Counted from the stretch's first letter, positions 32,120-40,920 are shown. The stretch: DNA of 64,000 bases from Duganella flavida (GCF_009857445.1 NZ_WWCN01000006.1:124001-188000), one strand, 5' to 3'. Numbers and translations are program-made. The notes: generated by a model from the letters alone, not told the origin.

Positions 32120-33157
32120 TTATTCTTTGCTACTCAACAGTGAGCGGCCCTCTTCTGACAAGAGTAACTGTGCTCCTTTCGTTACTACCTGTTCGTCGGT
32201 TCTGAAACCATCAGCAGTGAAGTAGCCTCCCTCCACTGGTGTTCCGGTAGTAAGTGCAAGACGCTCAAAGTGAGTAGGACCTATTTTTTTATAGGCCCAT
32301 GGCTGACCGCCGTACCACACGACAGCTGAGGCTGGAACGATGACACCGTTATACTTCTCTGCCAGAGCGTGTCCAGTCACACGCATAGCGCTCGGCATGT
32401 GGCCCACCGCACGATAAAGATAGGCTTGTGCCTGAGTAGTAGGGTCCACTTGAGGAACGCGGGAAACGAATTGCGCTAAGAGGGGCAATGGTCCACCGTC
32501 TACCAGTAACGAACTCGGTGGCGATGTATCATGGTCTTGTAAAACCACCAGGAACAGGGTTTCTCTTCCCGCAAGAAACGGCGCCAGTCCGTCAATGCCA
32601 GCTCGCATTACCAAGTCACCTAACTTCTCGCCATATTGCTGACGAATCGATGTAGATGAGGAATCCAAGGCGGCCTGCGCCAATTTCATTTTTGCTTGCG
32701 CGGCAGCGTCGGCCGCTCGTGCAGCCTCCACTACTTTCAACGAGATATTGTTCTCGTCAGCATTTAAGATTTGCAGTCTAGAAAACTCAGCGCGAAGTGC
32801 GCCCTGTTCGACTTGCGCTGCATTCACATCCTCTTTTGCTGACCTATACTTTCCCGACAAGTCCACTAATGGCTGCACGTCCAGGACCGTGCCGTAGATA
32901 CTCAGCTGGGTGTCACGACCATGGGCCAATTTCAATTTCTCAGCCAGGATGCCGCTGCGTTCCTGGGATATCAAATCGACCTTCAGCACCGTTACCCCGT
33001 CCTTTACCTCGATACTGACCAGGCTGCGTACAGGTGTCTCGCGTTCGGCCTCACCTTGTAGCTCAGCCTTACTAAGCCAATAGCCGGATAAAAGCGATAG
33101 CGCAATAATCGTTGGAGAAAGAAGTAGAGCCGCCTTGATAATAGATTTTCTGTGCAT
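32120..33157 (-). CDS. RND efflux periplasmic adaptor subunit
   Basis: The 345-residue protein has an N-terminal membrane anchor (IIKAALLLSPTIIALSLLSGYWL), a lipoyl-like and hairpin region (LDVQPLVDLSGKYRSAKEDVNAAQVEQGALRAEF in coiled-coil pattern, AAQAKMKLAQAALDS), and a beta-barrel end (GVIVPASAVVWYGGQPWAYKKIG, GYFTADGFRTDEQVVTKGAQLLL). It links pump and outer-membrane channel. It is somewhat short for CusB and lacks the metal-binding methionines of CusB's N-terminus, so a copper-specific role is not implied. It starts 26 bases after the channel gene. Confidence 0.85.
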   Translation of the reverse strand: MHRKSIIKAALLLSPTIIALSLLSGYWLSKAELQGEAERETPVRSLVSIEVKDGVTVLKVDLISQERSGILAEKLKLAHGRDTQLSIYGTVLDVQPLVDLSGKYRSAKEDVNAAQVEQGALRAEFSRLQILNADENNISLKVVEAARAADAAAQAKMKLAQAALDSSSTSIRQQYGEKLGDLVMRAGIDGLAPFLAGRETLFLVVLQDHDTSPPSSLLVDGGPLPLLAQFVSRVPQVDPTTQAQAYLYRAVGHMPSAMRVTGHALAEKYNGVIVPASAVVWYGGQPWAYKKIGPTHFERLALTTGTPVEGGYFTADGFRTDEQVVTKGAQLLLSEEGRSLLSSKE

Positions 33158-33183
33158 GGTCAGTCGTCAATTAGGTATGTGGA

Positions 33184-34626
33184 TTACTGAGCCGATAGCT
33201 CGGAAGTCGGAAGCTGCATTGCATCCTCAATTTGGCCGATTGCTTGTTGCATTTGAAGAGTGGCATCCAGCAAATTTAATTCACTCTCAATTTCATTCTT
33301 CTCCATGCCCGCCAAAGTTACTTGGTCGTCCTCACCCGCCAACAAGAAGGCACGCGTTGCGGCTAGTCGTCGTTGTGCAAGACGCGACTGCGTCAGTGCG
33401 CTGGATAACTTGTTACGACTAGCGTCATAGGCTGCCATCGCTAGGTCGGCTTCTGCAAATGCCTTCGCCACGATTTTCTTCACCTTCATCTCAGCTTCAA
33501 AGCGGCGCGCCCTAGCCTCGGCAATCGCTCCCTGATTCCGATTAAATAACGGTAGCTCCAGCCCGGAGAAGGTCAGACCGACTTTTCGCGCCCCTTGGTC
33601 AAGGGTGTAGCCAGGTCCTAAATTAAGGTCTGGGTACTGCTTTACTAGCTCGAGCTGTAAAACTGCCTGGCTGGCTTCGTATTCAACAAGACCTGAAAGT
33701 ACATCACCACGGTTGCGTAGAGCATTCTTTCGAACGCCGTCATCCAACACCAGCGAGCTATGAGTACTGAACTCCCTCACATCAATGACAATAGGTTCGA
33801 GAGCAGTCTGTCTAACGCCTACCAGCGATGCGATTTTGAGCTTCGCGTCGCCAACCTCCTGCAATGCCGCAACAGCATTTGTTATCGCCTGAGCTAATAG
33901 ATGCCGTTGCAGATTGAGTTCCAGCGTCGATGTGTAACCATTGGCCACACGTCGCTCTATCAATCGTTCAAGACGTTCATCAAGCGCAACCTGTTTTTGT
34001 AGAAGCCTTGCCCGCTCAGAGGAAAACCACAGCATCAGCAATAACGAACGTAGTTGGCTTCTTACCCCCCAGGCCACGCTCGCAACATTCAGGCGTGCAG
34101 CCATCACATCGACGTTGGCGATGGCTATCCGCAAGTCGCGCTTGCCTGCTGTCTGTACAGGAAGGTCCAAAGCGAATCCTAAAGTCCAAGGACTCTGACC
34201 ATCAGCTGGATTTAGTGTTTTTTGTAGTGGCAACTGCAAGACTGGATTTGGCCGCTGGGTCGCGGTAGTCACCGCAGCAGTGGTGGTGTCGAGCTTTAGG
34301 CGAGCCGCTTCGATGTCAGTATTCGAACAAAATGCTGCTATCGTCAGCGATTTCAAATTCCACTCTTTCGGTGGCCAGTCTACTGAACTGTCGCTGGCGC
34401 GTTTTATTGCGCAATCACGTATGTCACCGGTGGTCAACGACTTAACCGCAAATTTATTGGAGACTTCATCAATTGAGATGGGCCGGGCATCGTAATGGTC
34501 CGTCGCACATCCCACCATTGCAAGGAAAAAAATCAATACTCCAAGGTACCGCGTCCCCTGGAGACTATGCGAAGCGAGCCGTGGAGAGGGGCTAAGGTCT
34601 CCAATTTTTTTATCGATAGCTTGCAC
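33184..34626 (-). CDS. Outer-membrane efflux channel (TolC/CzcC family lipoprotein)
   Basis: The 480-residue protein carries a signal sequence with the lipobox LAMVGC and two TolC-type repeats, seen as helical stretches with LKLDTTTAAVTTATQRPNPVLQLPL and later ASQAVLQLELVKQYPDLNLGPGY, with the LxLPLFNRNQGAIAEARA segment typical of CzcC/CusC channels. It forms the trimeric outer-membrane duct for the pump. The GTG start at 34626 has AAGGG nine bases upstream. First gene of the efflux operon, facing the divergent regulator pair across 224 bases of operator region. Confidence 0.86.
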   Translation of the reverse strand: MQAIDKKIGDLSPSPRLASHSLQGTRYLGVLIFFLAMVGCATDHYDARPISIDEVSNKFAVKSLTTGDIRDCAIKRASDSSVDWPPKEWNLKSLTIAAFCSNTDIEAARLKLDTTTAAVTTATQRPNPVLQLPLQKTLNPADGQSPWTLGFALDLPVQTAGKRDLRIAIANVDVMAARLNVASVAWGVRSQLRSLLLMLWFSSERARLLQKQVALDERLERLIERRVANGYTSTLELNLQRHLLAQAITNAVAALQEVGDAKLKIASLVGVRQTALEPIVIDVREFSTHSSLVLDDGVRKNALRNRGDVLSGLVEYEASQAVLQLELVKQYPDLNLGPGYTLDQGARKVGLTFSGLELPLFNRNQGAIAEARARRFEAEMKVKKIVAKAFAEADLAMAAYDASRNKLSSALTQSRLAQRRLAATRAFLLAGEDDQVTLAGMEKNEIESELNLLDATLQMQQAIGQIEDAMQLPTSELSAQ

Positions 34627-34713
34627 GTGTCGTGCCCTTTGATGTTCTGATGAGCCAGCGAAACCTTAACGCTGTTGGTGAAGGTATGATTGGCGGCCAG
34701 AATAGAAAGTAAG

Positions 34714-34732
34714 ACTTAGCAAACACTTAGCA
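34714..34732. promoter_or_regulatory. Tandem ACTTAGCA operator
   Basis: ACTTAGCA occurs twice, 34714-34721 and 34725-34732, with starts 11 bases apart. This one-turn spacing is typical of sites for PhoB/OmpR-type regulators such as the one encoded at 34851. It sits between the divergent efflux and regulator genes. Confidence 0.62.
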
Positions 34733-34850
34733 CGGATGATGGACTGATGCGCGCGGCAAGCCCCTCCTTCTCAACTGGGCTCTATGCGTAATCTAAGTTT
34801 TGAATGAGAGCCTGTCCGATAGAATGTCGGATGTCACGTAGAACTGGAAA

Positions 34851-35513
34851 ATGAGAACACTATTAGTTGAAGACGACCCATTCATCGGTGAGGCTCTATG
34901 TCAAAGTCTACGAGATGCGAGCTATGCGGTAGATTGGGTAAAGGACGGTAATCAAGCCGTTATCGCTGCTGACGTCGAGAGCTATTCGCTCATTTTGCTT
35001 GACTTGGGTCTTCCTGGAATGGATGGACTGGATGTACTCCGCCATTTGCGAGCTCGTAAAAACTTGACCCCAGTACTAGTTCTTACGGCACGAGACGGAT
35101 TTGAGGACCGCATCGTGGGTTTAGATTTAGGAGCCGATGACTATCTTATAAAACCATTTCACGCAGGGGAACTGCTAGCCCGAGTAAGAGCCTTGGTACG
35201 CCGTCAAGGCAGTATCCGTCCGCCTATTTTGAAATGTGGCGAACTCACCTTGAATCCAGCCACTCGCGAAGTCTGGTACCAAGGCACTCAGCGAAAGCTT
35301 TCTGCTCGCGAATTTTCTCTCCTGTCCGAATTTCTTCAGTCACCAGGCACTGTACTTTCACGCAACCAGTTAGAGGAAAGACTGTATGGTTGGAACGAAG
35401 AGGTAGAGAGCAATGCCATAGAATTTCTAATTCACAGCGTACGTAAGAAGCTCGATAGCAGCATCATCAAAAATATAAGAGGCATGGGATGGCTCATTCC
35501 AAAAGACCAGTGA
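34851..35513 (+). CDS. OmpR/PhoB-family response regulator
   Basis: The 220-residue protein has a receiver domain (LLVEDDPFIGEAL, phospho-Asp in LILLDLGLPGMDGLD, TARD, and the lysine in DDYLIKPF) and a C-terminal winged-helix DNA-binding domain (REFSLLSEFLQSPGTVLSRNQLEERLYG, then IEFLIHSVRKKLD). It should be phosphorylated by the kinase encoded immediately downstream, whose start overlaps its end by 25 bases, and should activate the divergent efflux operon through the tandem 8-bp repeats at 34714. QseB/CusR/TctD-like relatives have the same length. Confidence 0.92.
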   Translation: MRTLLVEDDPFIGEALCQSLRDASYAVDWVKDGNQAVIAADVESYSLILLDLGLPGMDGLDVLRHLRARKNLTPVLVLTARDGFEDRIVGLDLGADDYLIKPFHAGELLARVRALVRRQGSIRPPILKCGELTLNPATREVWYQGTQRKLSAREFSLLSEFLQSPGTVLSRNQLEERLYGWNEEVESNAIEFLIHSVRKKLDSSIIKNIRGMGWLIPKDQ

Positions 35514-36850
35514 ATCGCTCGCTTCTGTGGGTGCTATCGGCATCTATCTGCGGAACCATTCTGCTGGTTGGCGTTATTGCAGTGCTGTCTTCGTTTTGGT
35601 TCTCGTTTGCTGAAGCTCAGGATTTGCAGGACGACGAACTACGAGAAATCGCGCGTCTCGTGAGGCTAGGGAATGAACAGGTTCTATCTCCCGCATCCCC
35701 ACCTTGGCAGGACGATGAACCCGAAATGCGTATCTGGGTTATTAAGGTTTCGAAGACGCAGACCGACATCACAACACCGGAGCTCTCCTTGAGCCTTCCG
35801 GGTTCAATGTCGGAGGGGTATCACTCCCTTGAATCAAAAGGCGAGTCATGGCGAATCTATGTACGCAATCTCAACGCGGAATACGGCTTAGCTGTCGCAC
35901 AAAGAACGTCAGCCAGAGATGAGATTGCCCGCGACAGCGCTCTGCGTACGCTGGTGCCACTTTTGGTGGTCATCCCCATACTTATATTCCTTACCGCTTT
36001 CCTTATCAGAATCCTGCTTCGAAAAATTCAGGAGGTGTCAACGGAAGTGGACAAAAAAGGGGAGGCAGACCTCACTCCCGTTGACACGTCCAATCTGCCC
36101 GCAGAGCTTCTGCCCTTCGCCAATTCTACGAACAAGCTACTAGGGAGAATTCAGACATCCATTCGGCAACAGAGCTTACTCGTTGCCGATGCGGCGCACG
36201 AGCTACGCTCACCGGTGACCGCTATGACTCTGCAACTAGAAAACGCGATGAGTTTGGATTCCATGCCCTCGCAGGTTGCTTTACGGCTTGGGCCTCTCGG
36301 AGCAAGTCTAGTTAGAATGACGAAACTGGTAGAGCAATTGCTGGTACTAGCAAAGTTGGATGCCGCCGAGGCCACGCATCCAATTCTTTTTGACGCTAAA
36401 GCAGTGGTTGTTGAGACCGTTGAGGAGCTTTATTCCAAAGCAAACGCCAAGAATATCGATTTAGGCGTTGAGGTTCGCAACAACTTTACAATACACGGCA
36501 GCGAGCATGACTTCCGCGCGATAGTCCGCAATGCGCTAGAGAACGCTATTCTCTATACTCCACCAGACGGCAAGGTCGATGTCCGAGGCTATCAAGAAAC
36601 AGGCGAGATTATCTTCGAAGTTGAGGACAGCGGGCCAGGAATTTCTAAACAAGAAATAGCCCGCGTTTTTGACCCATTCTACCGGGTTCCAGGCAGTGCT
36701 CAACCAGGAAGCGGACTTGGACTAGCTATAGTCCAGAGTGCTGCATCGCGCCTTGGCGGGAGTATCGAGTTAAAGAACGCATCTTCCAAGGGAAGCGCCG
36801 GTCTAAGATTCACCTACAGACAGAAGGCCACCTCGAGTTGCAGATATTAG
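35489..36850 (+). CDS. Sensor histidine kinase
   Basis: The 453-residue protein has two membrane helices (residues about 12-35 and 152-175) enclosing a periplasmic sensor of about 115 residues, a HAMP-like stretch, the H-box VADAAHELRSPVTAMTLQLE, N-box RNALENAILYTPPDG, G1 VEDSGPGISK and the F-box FDPFYR with G2 GSGLGLAIVQS. It is a QseC/CusS-type class-I kinase. No metal-binding motif such as clustered histidines is clear in the sensor part. It overlaps the regulator gene. A hairpin at 36873-36895 closes the transcript. Confidence 0.92.
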   Translation: MAHSKRPVNRSLLWVLSASICGTILLVGVIAVLSSFWFSFAEAQDLQDDELREIARLVRLGNEQVLSPASPPWQDDEPEMRIWVIKVSKTQTDITTPELSLSLPGSMSEGYHSLESKGESWRIYVRNLNAEYGLAVAQRTSARDEIARDSALRTLVPLLVVIPILIFLTAFLIRILLRKIQEVSTEVDKKGEADLTPVDTSNLPAELLPFANSTNKLLGRIQTSIRQQSLLVADAAHELRSPVTAMTLQLENAMSLDSMPSQVALRLGPLGASLVRMTKLVEQLLVLAKLDAAEATHPILFDAKAVVVETVEELYSKANAKNIDLGVEVRNNFTIHGSEHDFRAIVRNALENAILYTPPDGKVDVRGYQETGEIIFEVEDSGPGISKQEIARVFDPFYRVPGSAQPGSGLGLAIVQSAASRLGGSIELKNASSKGSAGLRFTYRQKATSSCRY

Positions 36851-36872
36851 ATGAACCTAGACTTCGTTTTCG

Positions 36873-36900
36873 GGGACATTTCCAGGAAATGTCCCTTCTT
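36873..36900 (+). terminator. Terminator after the sensor kinase
   Basis: GGGACATTTCC and GGAAATGTCCC form an 11-bp perfect inverted repeat with a single-base centre, followed by TTCTT. It lies 24 bases after the kinase stop codon. The T-run is short. Confidence 0.6.
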
Positions 36901-36948
36901 GAAACTGACCAGGAGCGCCCTATCAAAAGAGCTTGGCTATTGACCTCG

Positions 36949-37206
36949 CTATTCCTTGCGGAGCTTTGGCTCCATTGAATCGGCAGCTAACGAGGTACAG
37001 TACATTTCGTAATCGAGCGTGCTGCGCTCGAACGGTATCAACTGCGAAAAGCGTTTCGGTTTTGCGTTAGTGGGCGACGCAAGTTTTGGTATGCCATCGG
37101 CCATCAGAGCTCCACTCAACTGACCTTTTGCAGCCATGGCCTGTAAGCTCTCCAAAGTCTCAATGACTGATTTTTCCTTGGCTTTTACTTTGTTCGATTT
37201 CATCAT
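36949..37206 (-). CDS. Hypothetical small protein
   Basis: The 85-residue protein begins MMKSNKVKAKEKSVIETLESLQAM and is polar and helical, with LSGALMADGIPKLASPTNAKPKRF in the centre and a basic-acidic tail. A strong GAGGTGAGGG site precedes the ATG. No family is recognised, and there is no signal peptide or membrane helix. It is a single short gene, convergent with the sensor kinase. Confidence 0.5.
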   Translation of the reverse strand: MMKSNKVKAKEKSVIETLESLQAMAAKGQLSGALMADGIPKLASPTNAKPKRFSQLIPFERSTLDYEMYCTSLAADSMEPKLRKE

Positions 37207-37254
37207 CCCTCACCTCGTCAGTTCTACTGAATAGCTTGCCAGTGTTAGAGTTGC

Positions 37255-37624
37255 CAGCGGATAGCAACACTTCAGCTGAAACTCAATGCACAGTTTGTCG
37301 TCACATCTATTTGGGGGGAGACATCCTGCCTAAAGACGAATTGTGCGCTCTCCTTGAGAAATGTCAGTTTGATTTCATCACGAGTAATTTCCACAAGCAC
37401 TAGAAGGTTCCGTTCGATGATTGGGCGTTCAAACGTGAGGAAATCGATGACTGGCTTCGTCTTTACCGGAGAAGAATTGCACCGTTCATCATCTTAGATG
37501 ACGACCAAAAAAGGCAATACCATACGCTTGCCCCTCACCTCTGGAGCCGCACCGTGTCCTGCATCGGCAACATTGGATTTACAGGCGCCCCTCTAAAGGA
37601 AGCGAGCCAACTCTTCGCGGGGTG
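37255..37624 (+). pseudogene. Decayed HAD_SAK gene, third copy
   Basis: The reading frame keeps IATLQLKLNAQFVVTSIWG, then after a one-base loss in a G6 run GDILPKDELCALLEKCQFDF, ITSNFHKH, a TAG, KVPFDDWAFKREEIDDWL, FIILDDDQKRQYH and LAPHLWSRTVSCIGN, ending at 37624. It aligns with the two intact HAD proteins at 21127 and 22526 from about residue 60. The N-terminal DxD part is gone. There is one frameshift in a homopolymer and one stop codon, so it is a dead copy. Confidence 0.68.
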
Positions 37625-37626
37625 AC

Positions 37627-37646
37627 CACTTTCAGCGCTGAAAGTG
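37627..37646. repeat. Palindromic repeat, copy 7
   Basis: CACTTTCAGCGCTGAAAGTG, a perfect 20-bp palindrome identical to copy 1, sits at the equivalent place of the duplicated unit although the surrounding sequence has diverged by about a fifth. Confidence 0.92.
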
Positions 37647-37655
37647 CGAGAGAAA

Positions 37656-37798
37656 TTAGACTATCGTCATCCAAAGCACTATCACCAATGTCAGTACGAC
37701 CGCAGATGCTGCAATCGTGGTAAATACGATGGCGCGCCTATATTTCTCATAGCCGGTCACATCATCTTCGCGAGCGAAAACTGGTCGAATAGTCGTAT
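37656..37798 (-). pseudogene. Decayed small membrane protein
   Basis: The start codon is ATA where copy 1 has ATG, and one base is missing after codon 7. After that the frame reads REDDVTGYEKYRRAIVFTTI and AASAVVLTLVIVLWMTIV, clearly related to the intact 24535-24678 protein. The substitutions in the membrane span are conservative, indicating that decay came late. Confidence 0.68.
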
Positions 37799-38143
37799 GC
37801 TCACCCCGACAGAACCATATTGACCTAAACAGTATAAATCAATTTAGAAAGTCATTCCAACCTCACACGCATTTGCACCAAATGGCGATTATTCAGTGTC
37901 GTTGAAGACGAAGTATCCTCCGAGCAGCTGTAAGGCGAGGCACTCTTAGCAAGAGTGGGGCTGCGAGTCTCGTCTATTCGAACGTGGTGTTGAAAGTGAG
38001 TTCAACTCAGAATTCTCAGGGAGATGTCTGAGATACGGCGGGCGCCGCTCCGACAATTTCGATATCAATCTGCGTTATCACTTGGGTCTTCTTTAAAGTG
38101 GAAAGCAGTATTCAATAGCGAAGATAACCAAGCAATGCATGCT

Positions 38144-38163
38144 CACTTTCAGCGCTGAAACTG
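38144..38163. repeat. Palindromic repeat, copy 8
   Basis: CACTTTCAGCGCTGAAACTG, identical to copy 2, is 517 bases from copy 7; copies 1 and 2 are 519 bases apart. The conserved spacing shows that the unit was duplicated with its boundary palindromes. Confidence 0.9.
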
Positions 38164-38245
38164 GGGTTAGCAATAGCTTTCTCAAGATTCGACTACATTT
38201 ATTATTCAGTGAAAGAGGTCAAGAAGGTGCCCGCGCGACGAAGTT

Positions 38246-38265
38246 CAGTTTCAGCGTTGAAACTG
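38246..38265. repeat. Palindromic repeat, copy 9
   Basis: CAGTTTCAGCGTTGAAACTG has one central mismatch (T for C); the rest is a perfect palindrome. It lies 102 bases after copy 8 without a gene between them. Confidence 0.85.
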
Positions 38266-38831
38266 CTGAAGGTTGTCAGTCAGGACATGTATCTAGGATA
38301 GGACAGCGTCTGCTCAAAGCGGCCGTTGCAGCCAGGACCCTCTTAGGTCTATAAACACACAGCGCCTACCTAAGCGTGTGGCTGTCGCTGATTTGTCTGC
38401 CCGGGTTGTCATTTCCCAAACGACACTTCTACGACTCAATAAAGGGGACCCAGGTGCATGCGCAGGAGCGCATTTAACCTCACTTCTCGCACTAGGCACC
38501 TTCGACCAAGCTGTGCCAGCGCTTACCGGCGGGCTTTGGTAAGGTAACTTCGGTCAGCGCGTAATCTGCGCATGCAGGAAAAGAGGGCTGATGATGAGTA
38601 TTTCTAAACCGGCCCCGCCACTCGTCACAATGCAAAGAAACCTCTTTGTTCGTCCATTGCCATAAGTTTCGTTGTTTCAAAGCATCTGGCTTGCAAGTCG
38701 CACTTGAACGGACCGTTCATCGTGCTATATTTCTCAAAGAACACATCAATAGCGCCCAACCATTGCGCCCAATCTGTATGCCACCAAGCCCCGTGAGCAA
38801 ATCCTGAATCGCTCATTTGTTGGAGGCTGAT
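38266..38831. other. Gene-free stretch
   Basis: Short frames occur on both strands but none has a ribosome site or recognisable pattern. No RNA gene or repeat was seen. This region looks like decayed accessory DNA between the last palindrome and the family E gene. Confidence 0.4.
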
Positions 38832-39065
38832 ATGGAAGGTCATTCTCGCAAGAATTTAAAACTGGCGCAGATAGTTGAAGTCGGCGTGGCGCTGAGTTAC
38901 ACCGATAGCACGGCGGTTGGCTGGGCATATTTAGAGCATCATGGAGTTCCATCGAAAATGATATTGCGTGTTTTGACAGATAGTCTCTCACGCCGTTATT
39001 CAGACACCCCACTTGAAATGCGTAAGTTCCCAGAAGACTTGGCCAATGCATCAACGGCTAAGTAA
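38832..39065 (+). CDS. Unknown small protein, family E relative
   Basis: The 77-residue protein (MEGHSRKNLKLAQIVEVGVAL, YTDSTAVGWAYLEHHGVPSKMILRVLTDSLSRR) has the same layout as family E: a first helix, a turn, WAYLEHHGVP, then a helix with ILRVL. GGAGG lies 5 bases before the ATG. The pattern of a short loop, an aromatic helix, then IP/VP and an arginine-rich helix may be a helix-turn-helix. No partner gene D is next to it, unlike copies 1 and 2. Function unknown. Confidence 0.52.
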   Translation: MEGHSRKNLKLAQIVEVGVALSYTDSTAVGWAYLEHHGVPSKMILRVLTDSLSRRYSDTPLEMRKFPEDLANASTAK

Positions 39066-39249
39066 GCCCAATGAACAGCTCCCGTAAAATGTACGTGCTA
39101 GCTTTTTACATAGGACTGTCGCCCGAATAGTGATACGCAGTTGAGGACGGAGCATTAGCGACCTAAATACACTTTCTACACGCCCCCCCCATCGCATTTC
39201 CCAAACATTGAAGGTATCCTTCAATATTCACCGTTTGCGGGAGAGTGCA

Positions 39250-39967
39250 GTGATAAAAGTCTCAGCTTGCATACTGACAGCTTTATTTTTCTCTTCTAGC
39301 TCAAACGCCGAACAACCAATTGTGGCATCACTGGCGCAGATGCCTGTCCACGCACCGAATGCCACTGAAGGCGTGCAAGTGGCTCTTGTAAAAGCTATTG
39401 CTCGGGTTTCAGGAACAGAAATTTCATATGACGTTTTTCCTTTTTCCCGTTCGATAAGCAACGTAGTGTCGGGGAAAGAAGATATGCATATCCCGCTTAT
39501 CGAGAGCAAAGCAACACCGGAAAGTCGACTGAAATTCGTCTACTCCAAGGAGACCATTTTTCGTGTCAATTTTGTACTATATACTCGCAAAGGGAGCGGC
39601 GTCACAGCATCAAACTTGACGCATTTCACCATCGCCACTGACCGAGCTCATGTCAATTTTTTCCCCTTCCCGATACTAGACTCGGGCAGTATTTCCTCGA
39701 GTTTAAAGATGCTAAGTATGGGAAGAATCGATGGTTATATTTTTGCGGATACCTCGACTGACCCAGTGCTTCAATCTCTGAGGCTGTCGAACATTCAAAG
39801 AAGTCTATACCAACGCTTCGACGTCAAAATAATCTCCCCCCCGCACGGAACGCGGGCGTCAGATTTCAGAGATGGTGTCCAGGGCACTGGAAAAGCTAAA
39901 GGCTAGCGGCGAACTGGCACGAATCGAGAAGCCCGTGGACAGACCTTATGACAATTGGCAGCCTTAG
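39250..39967 (+). pseudogene. Periplasmic binding protein (SBP_bac_3) with a C7 frameshift
   Basis: From a GTG at 39250 with GGGAGAG upstream, the protein has a signal peptide (MIKVSACILTALFFSSSSNA) and a family-3 fold (GVQVALVKAIARVSGTEISY, FSRSISNVVSGKEDMHIPL, SRLKFVYSKETIF, SMGRIDGYIFAD). At the C7 run 39836-39842 the frame shifts: one base fewer restores ISPRTERGRQISEMV, LEKLKASGELARIEKPV and the end DNWQP at 39967. The shift removes the last helix of the second lobe. A phase-variable tract or a sequencing error are alternatives to plain decay. Confidence 0.65.
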
Positions 39968-40086
39968 TAGCTCGTTCCTTCCTCCCACACACAGACAAGT
40001 GCCTGCTCAAGACATATTCAATTACGAGAGCTCCAGATAGTTCTCCAATGCTACCCTAAGCGAGTTACGTGAATAGAAAGATTGCC

Positions 40087-40392
40087 ATGGCTGAGGAGAA
40101 CGAGCGCTTCGGTGTGCCAGTAGAGAATATTTTGGCAGCGCAAAAATGGGCCAACCTGCACCGAAAACGCCATAACTACCACACCAAGGTGCCTACAAGG
40201 AAGGAAGTTCAATCACTTCCTGTCGAAGTGCTAACACCGCTACTTATTGGCTGGATGGAGCACAGTCCCATCGAAATCGTGCCAAGCCGCATACAAATTG
40301 AACAGGTGATTGCGCTGCTCAACGGCCGAGGCGACTCCGGCAACCTGAAACGGCTGCTTACCATGTGCCAGCACTATGTGAACAATCAGTGA
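40087..40392 (+). CDS. Unknown small protein, family A copy 2
   Basis: The 101-residue product is the close relative of the gene at 9643: MAEENERFGVPVENILAAQK, WANLHRKRHNYHTKVPTRKE, VEVLTPLLIGWMEHSPIEIV, LLTMCQHYVNNQ. The ATG at 40087 aligns with the start of copy 1; an in-frame GTG at 40069 is less likely. Amino acid identity is about 75 %, while the flanking DNA is less similar, a sign of purifying selection. An identical-type terminator follows. The neighbouring B and C copies have decayed, but this one is intact. Confidence 0.65.
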   Translation: MAEENERFGVPVENILAAQKWANLHRKRHNYHTKVPTRKEVQSLPVEVLTPLLIGWMEHSPIEIVPSRIQIEQVIALLNGRGDSGNLKRLLTMCQHYVNNQ

Positions 40393-40474
40393 GTCTAGGG
40401 GTCATGTCATTACACGGTAACGTTGAAGAGATACGATAGCTGTATGTCTATTGATTCAACTCCCGACGGATTCG

Positions 40475-40501
40475 CTGCCTCCTAATCGAGGCAGTTTTTT
40501 T
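40475..40501 (+). terminator. Terminator after family A copy 2
   Basis: CTGCCTC and GAGGCAG form a perfect 7-bp stem around CTAATC, followed by seven T. Stem and T-run are identical to the terminator at 10040; only the loop differs. Confidence 0.88.
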
Positions 40502-40629
40502 ATGTAAAAGCGCGATAACTCTTTTCGCCCTCTCGACGAAAATCCTCCTTTCCGCCTACGGTGTCACCGCTTCTGAAGTAGTGCATATTGATTCCGACAG
40601 TGCTGCTTTGCAAAGTTCCGAGGTCCGAT

Positions 40630-40878
40630 ATGGCCAGAATTGAAATTCCCTACTACCTTACCCCAAAGCTCGGTGTCGAAATGAACGCTGGACATTATTT
40701 AGTCAGCGTTGAGCTACGCGATGGCTGATTGCTTACCAATCTGATTGTCAAAGAAGGACGCTTCATTACAGGACGGCGCGATGCCCCAAACGGCGAGGGA
40801 ACGCTGCTATTCACAAGTATGGACATCTGCGACATCCAGCGGCACGCTTTTGTTTATGGACGCGCTTTAACTTCGTAG
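40630..40878 (+). pseudogene. Family B copy 2 with one stop codon
   Basis: The frame matches the gene at 10206 (MARIEIPYYLTPKLGVEMNA, ITGRRDAP, GTLLFTSMDICDIQRHAFVY) but has TGA at 40726-40728 where copy 1 has an arginine codon, consistent with CGA to TGA. GAGG still precedes the ATG. Nothing else is broken, so the loss is recent or an artefact. Confidence 0.75.
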
Positions 40879-40920
40879 AGATTTCTCTGCGTGTGATGGC
40901 GGTAGGGCGAACAAAGTCGC

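Larger units (their letters stand above)
37538..38112. repeat. Duplicated unit, copy 2 (about 575 bp)
   Basis: This segment matches 24408-24997 over its whole length in the same orientation. It contains the HAD gene end, the 20-bp palindrome and the small membrane gene, here decayed. Base differences are scattered, so the duplication is not recent. Confidence 0.85.

Noticed and set aside
24506..38265. CRISPR array made of the palindromes
   Set aside because: Spacing is irregular (83 to 520 bases or more), the repeat is short and spans genes, and no cas gene is in the window.
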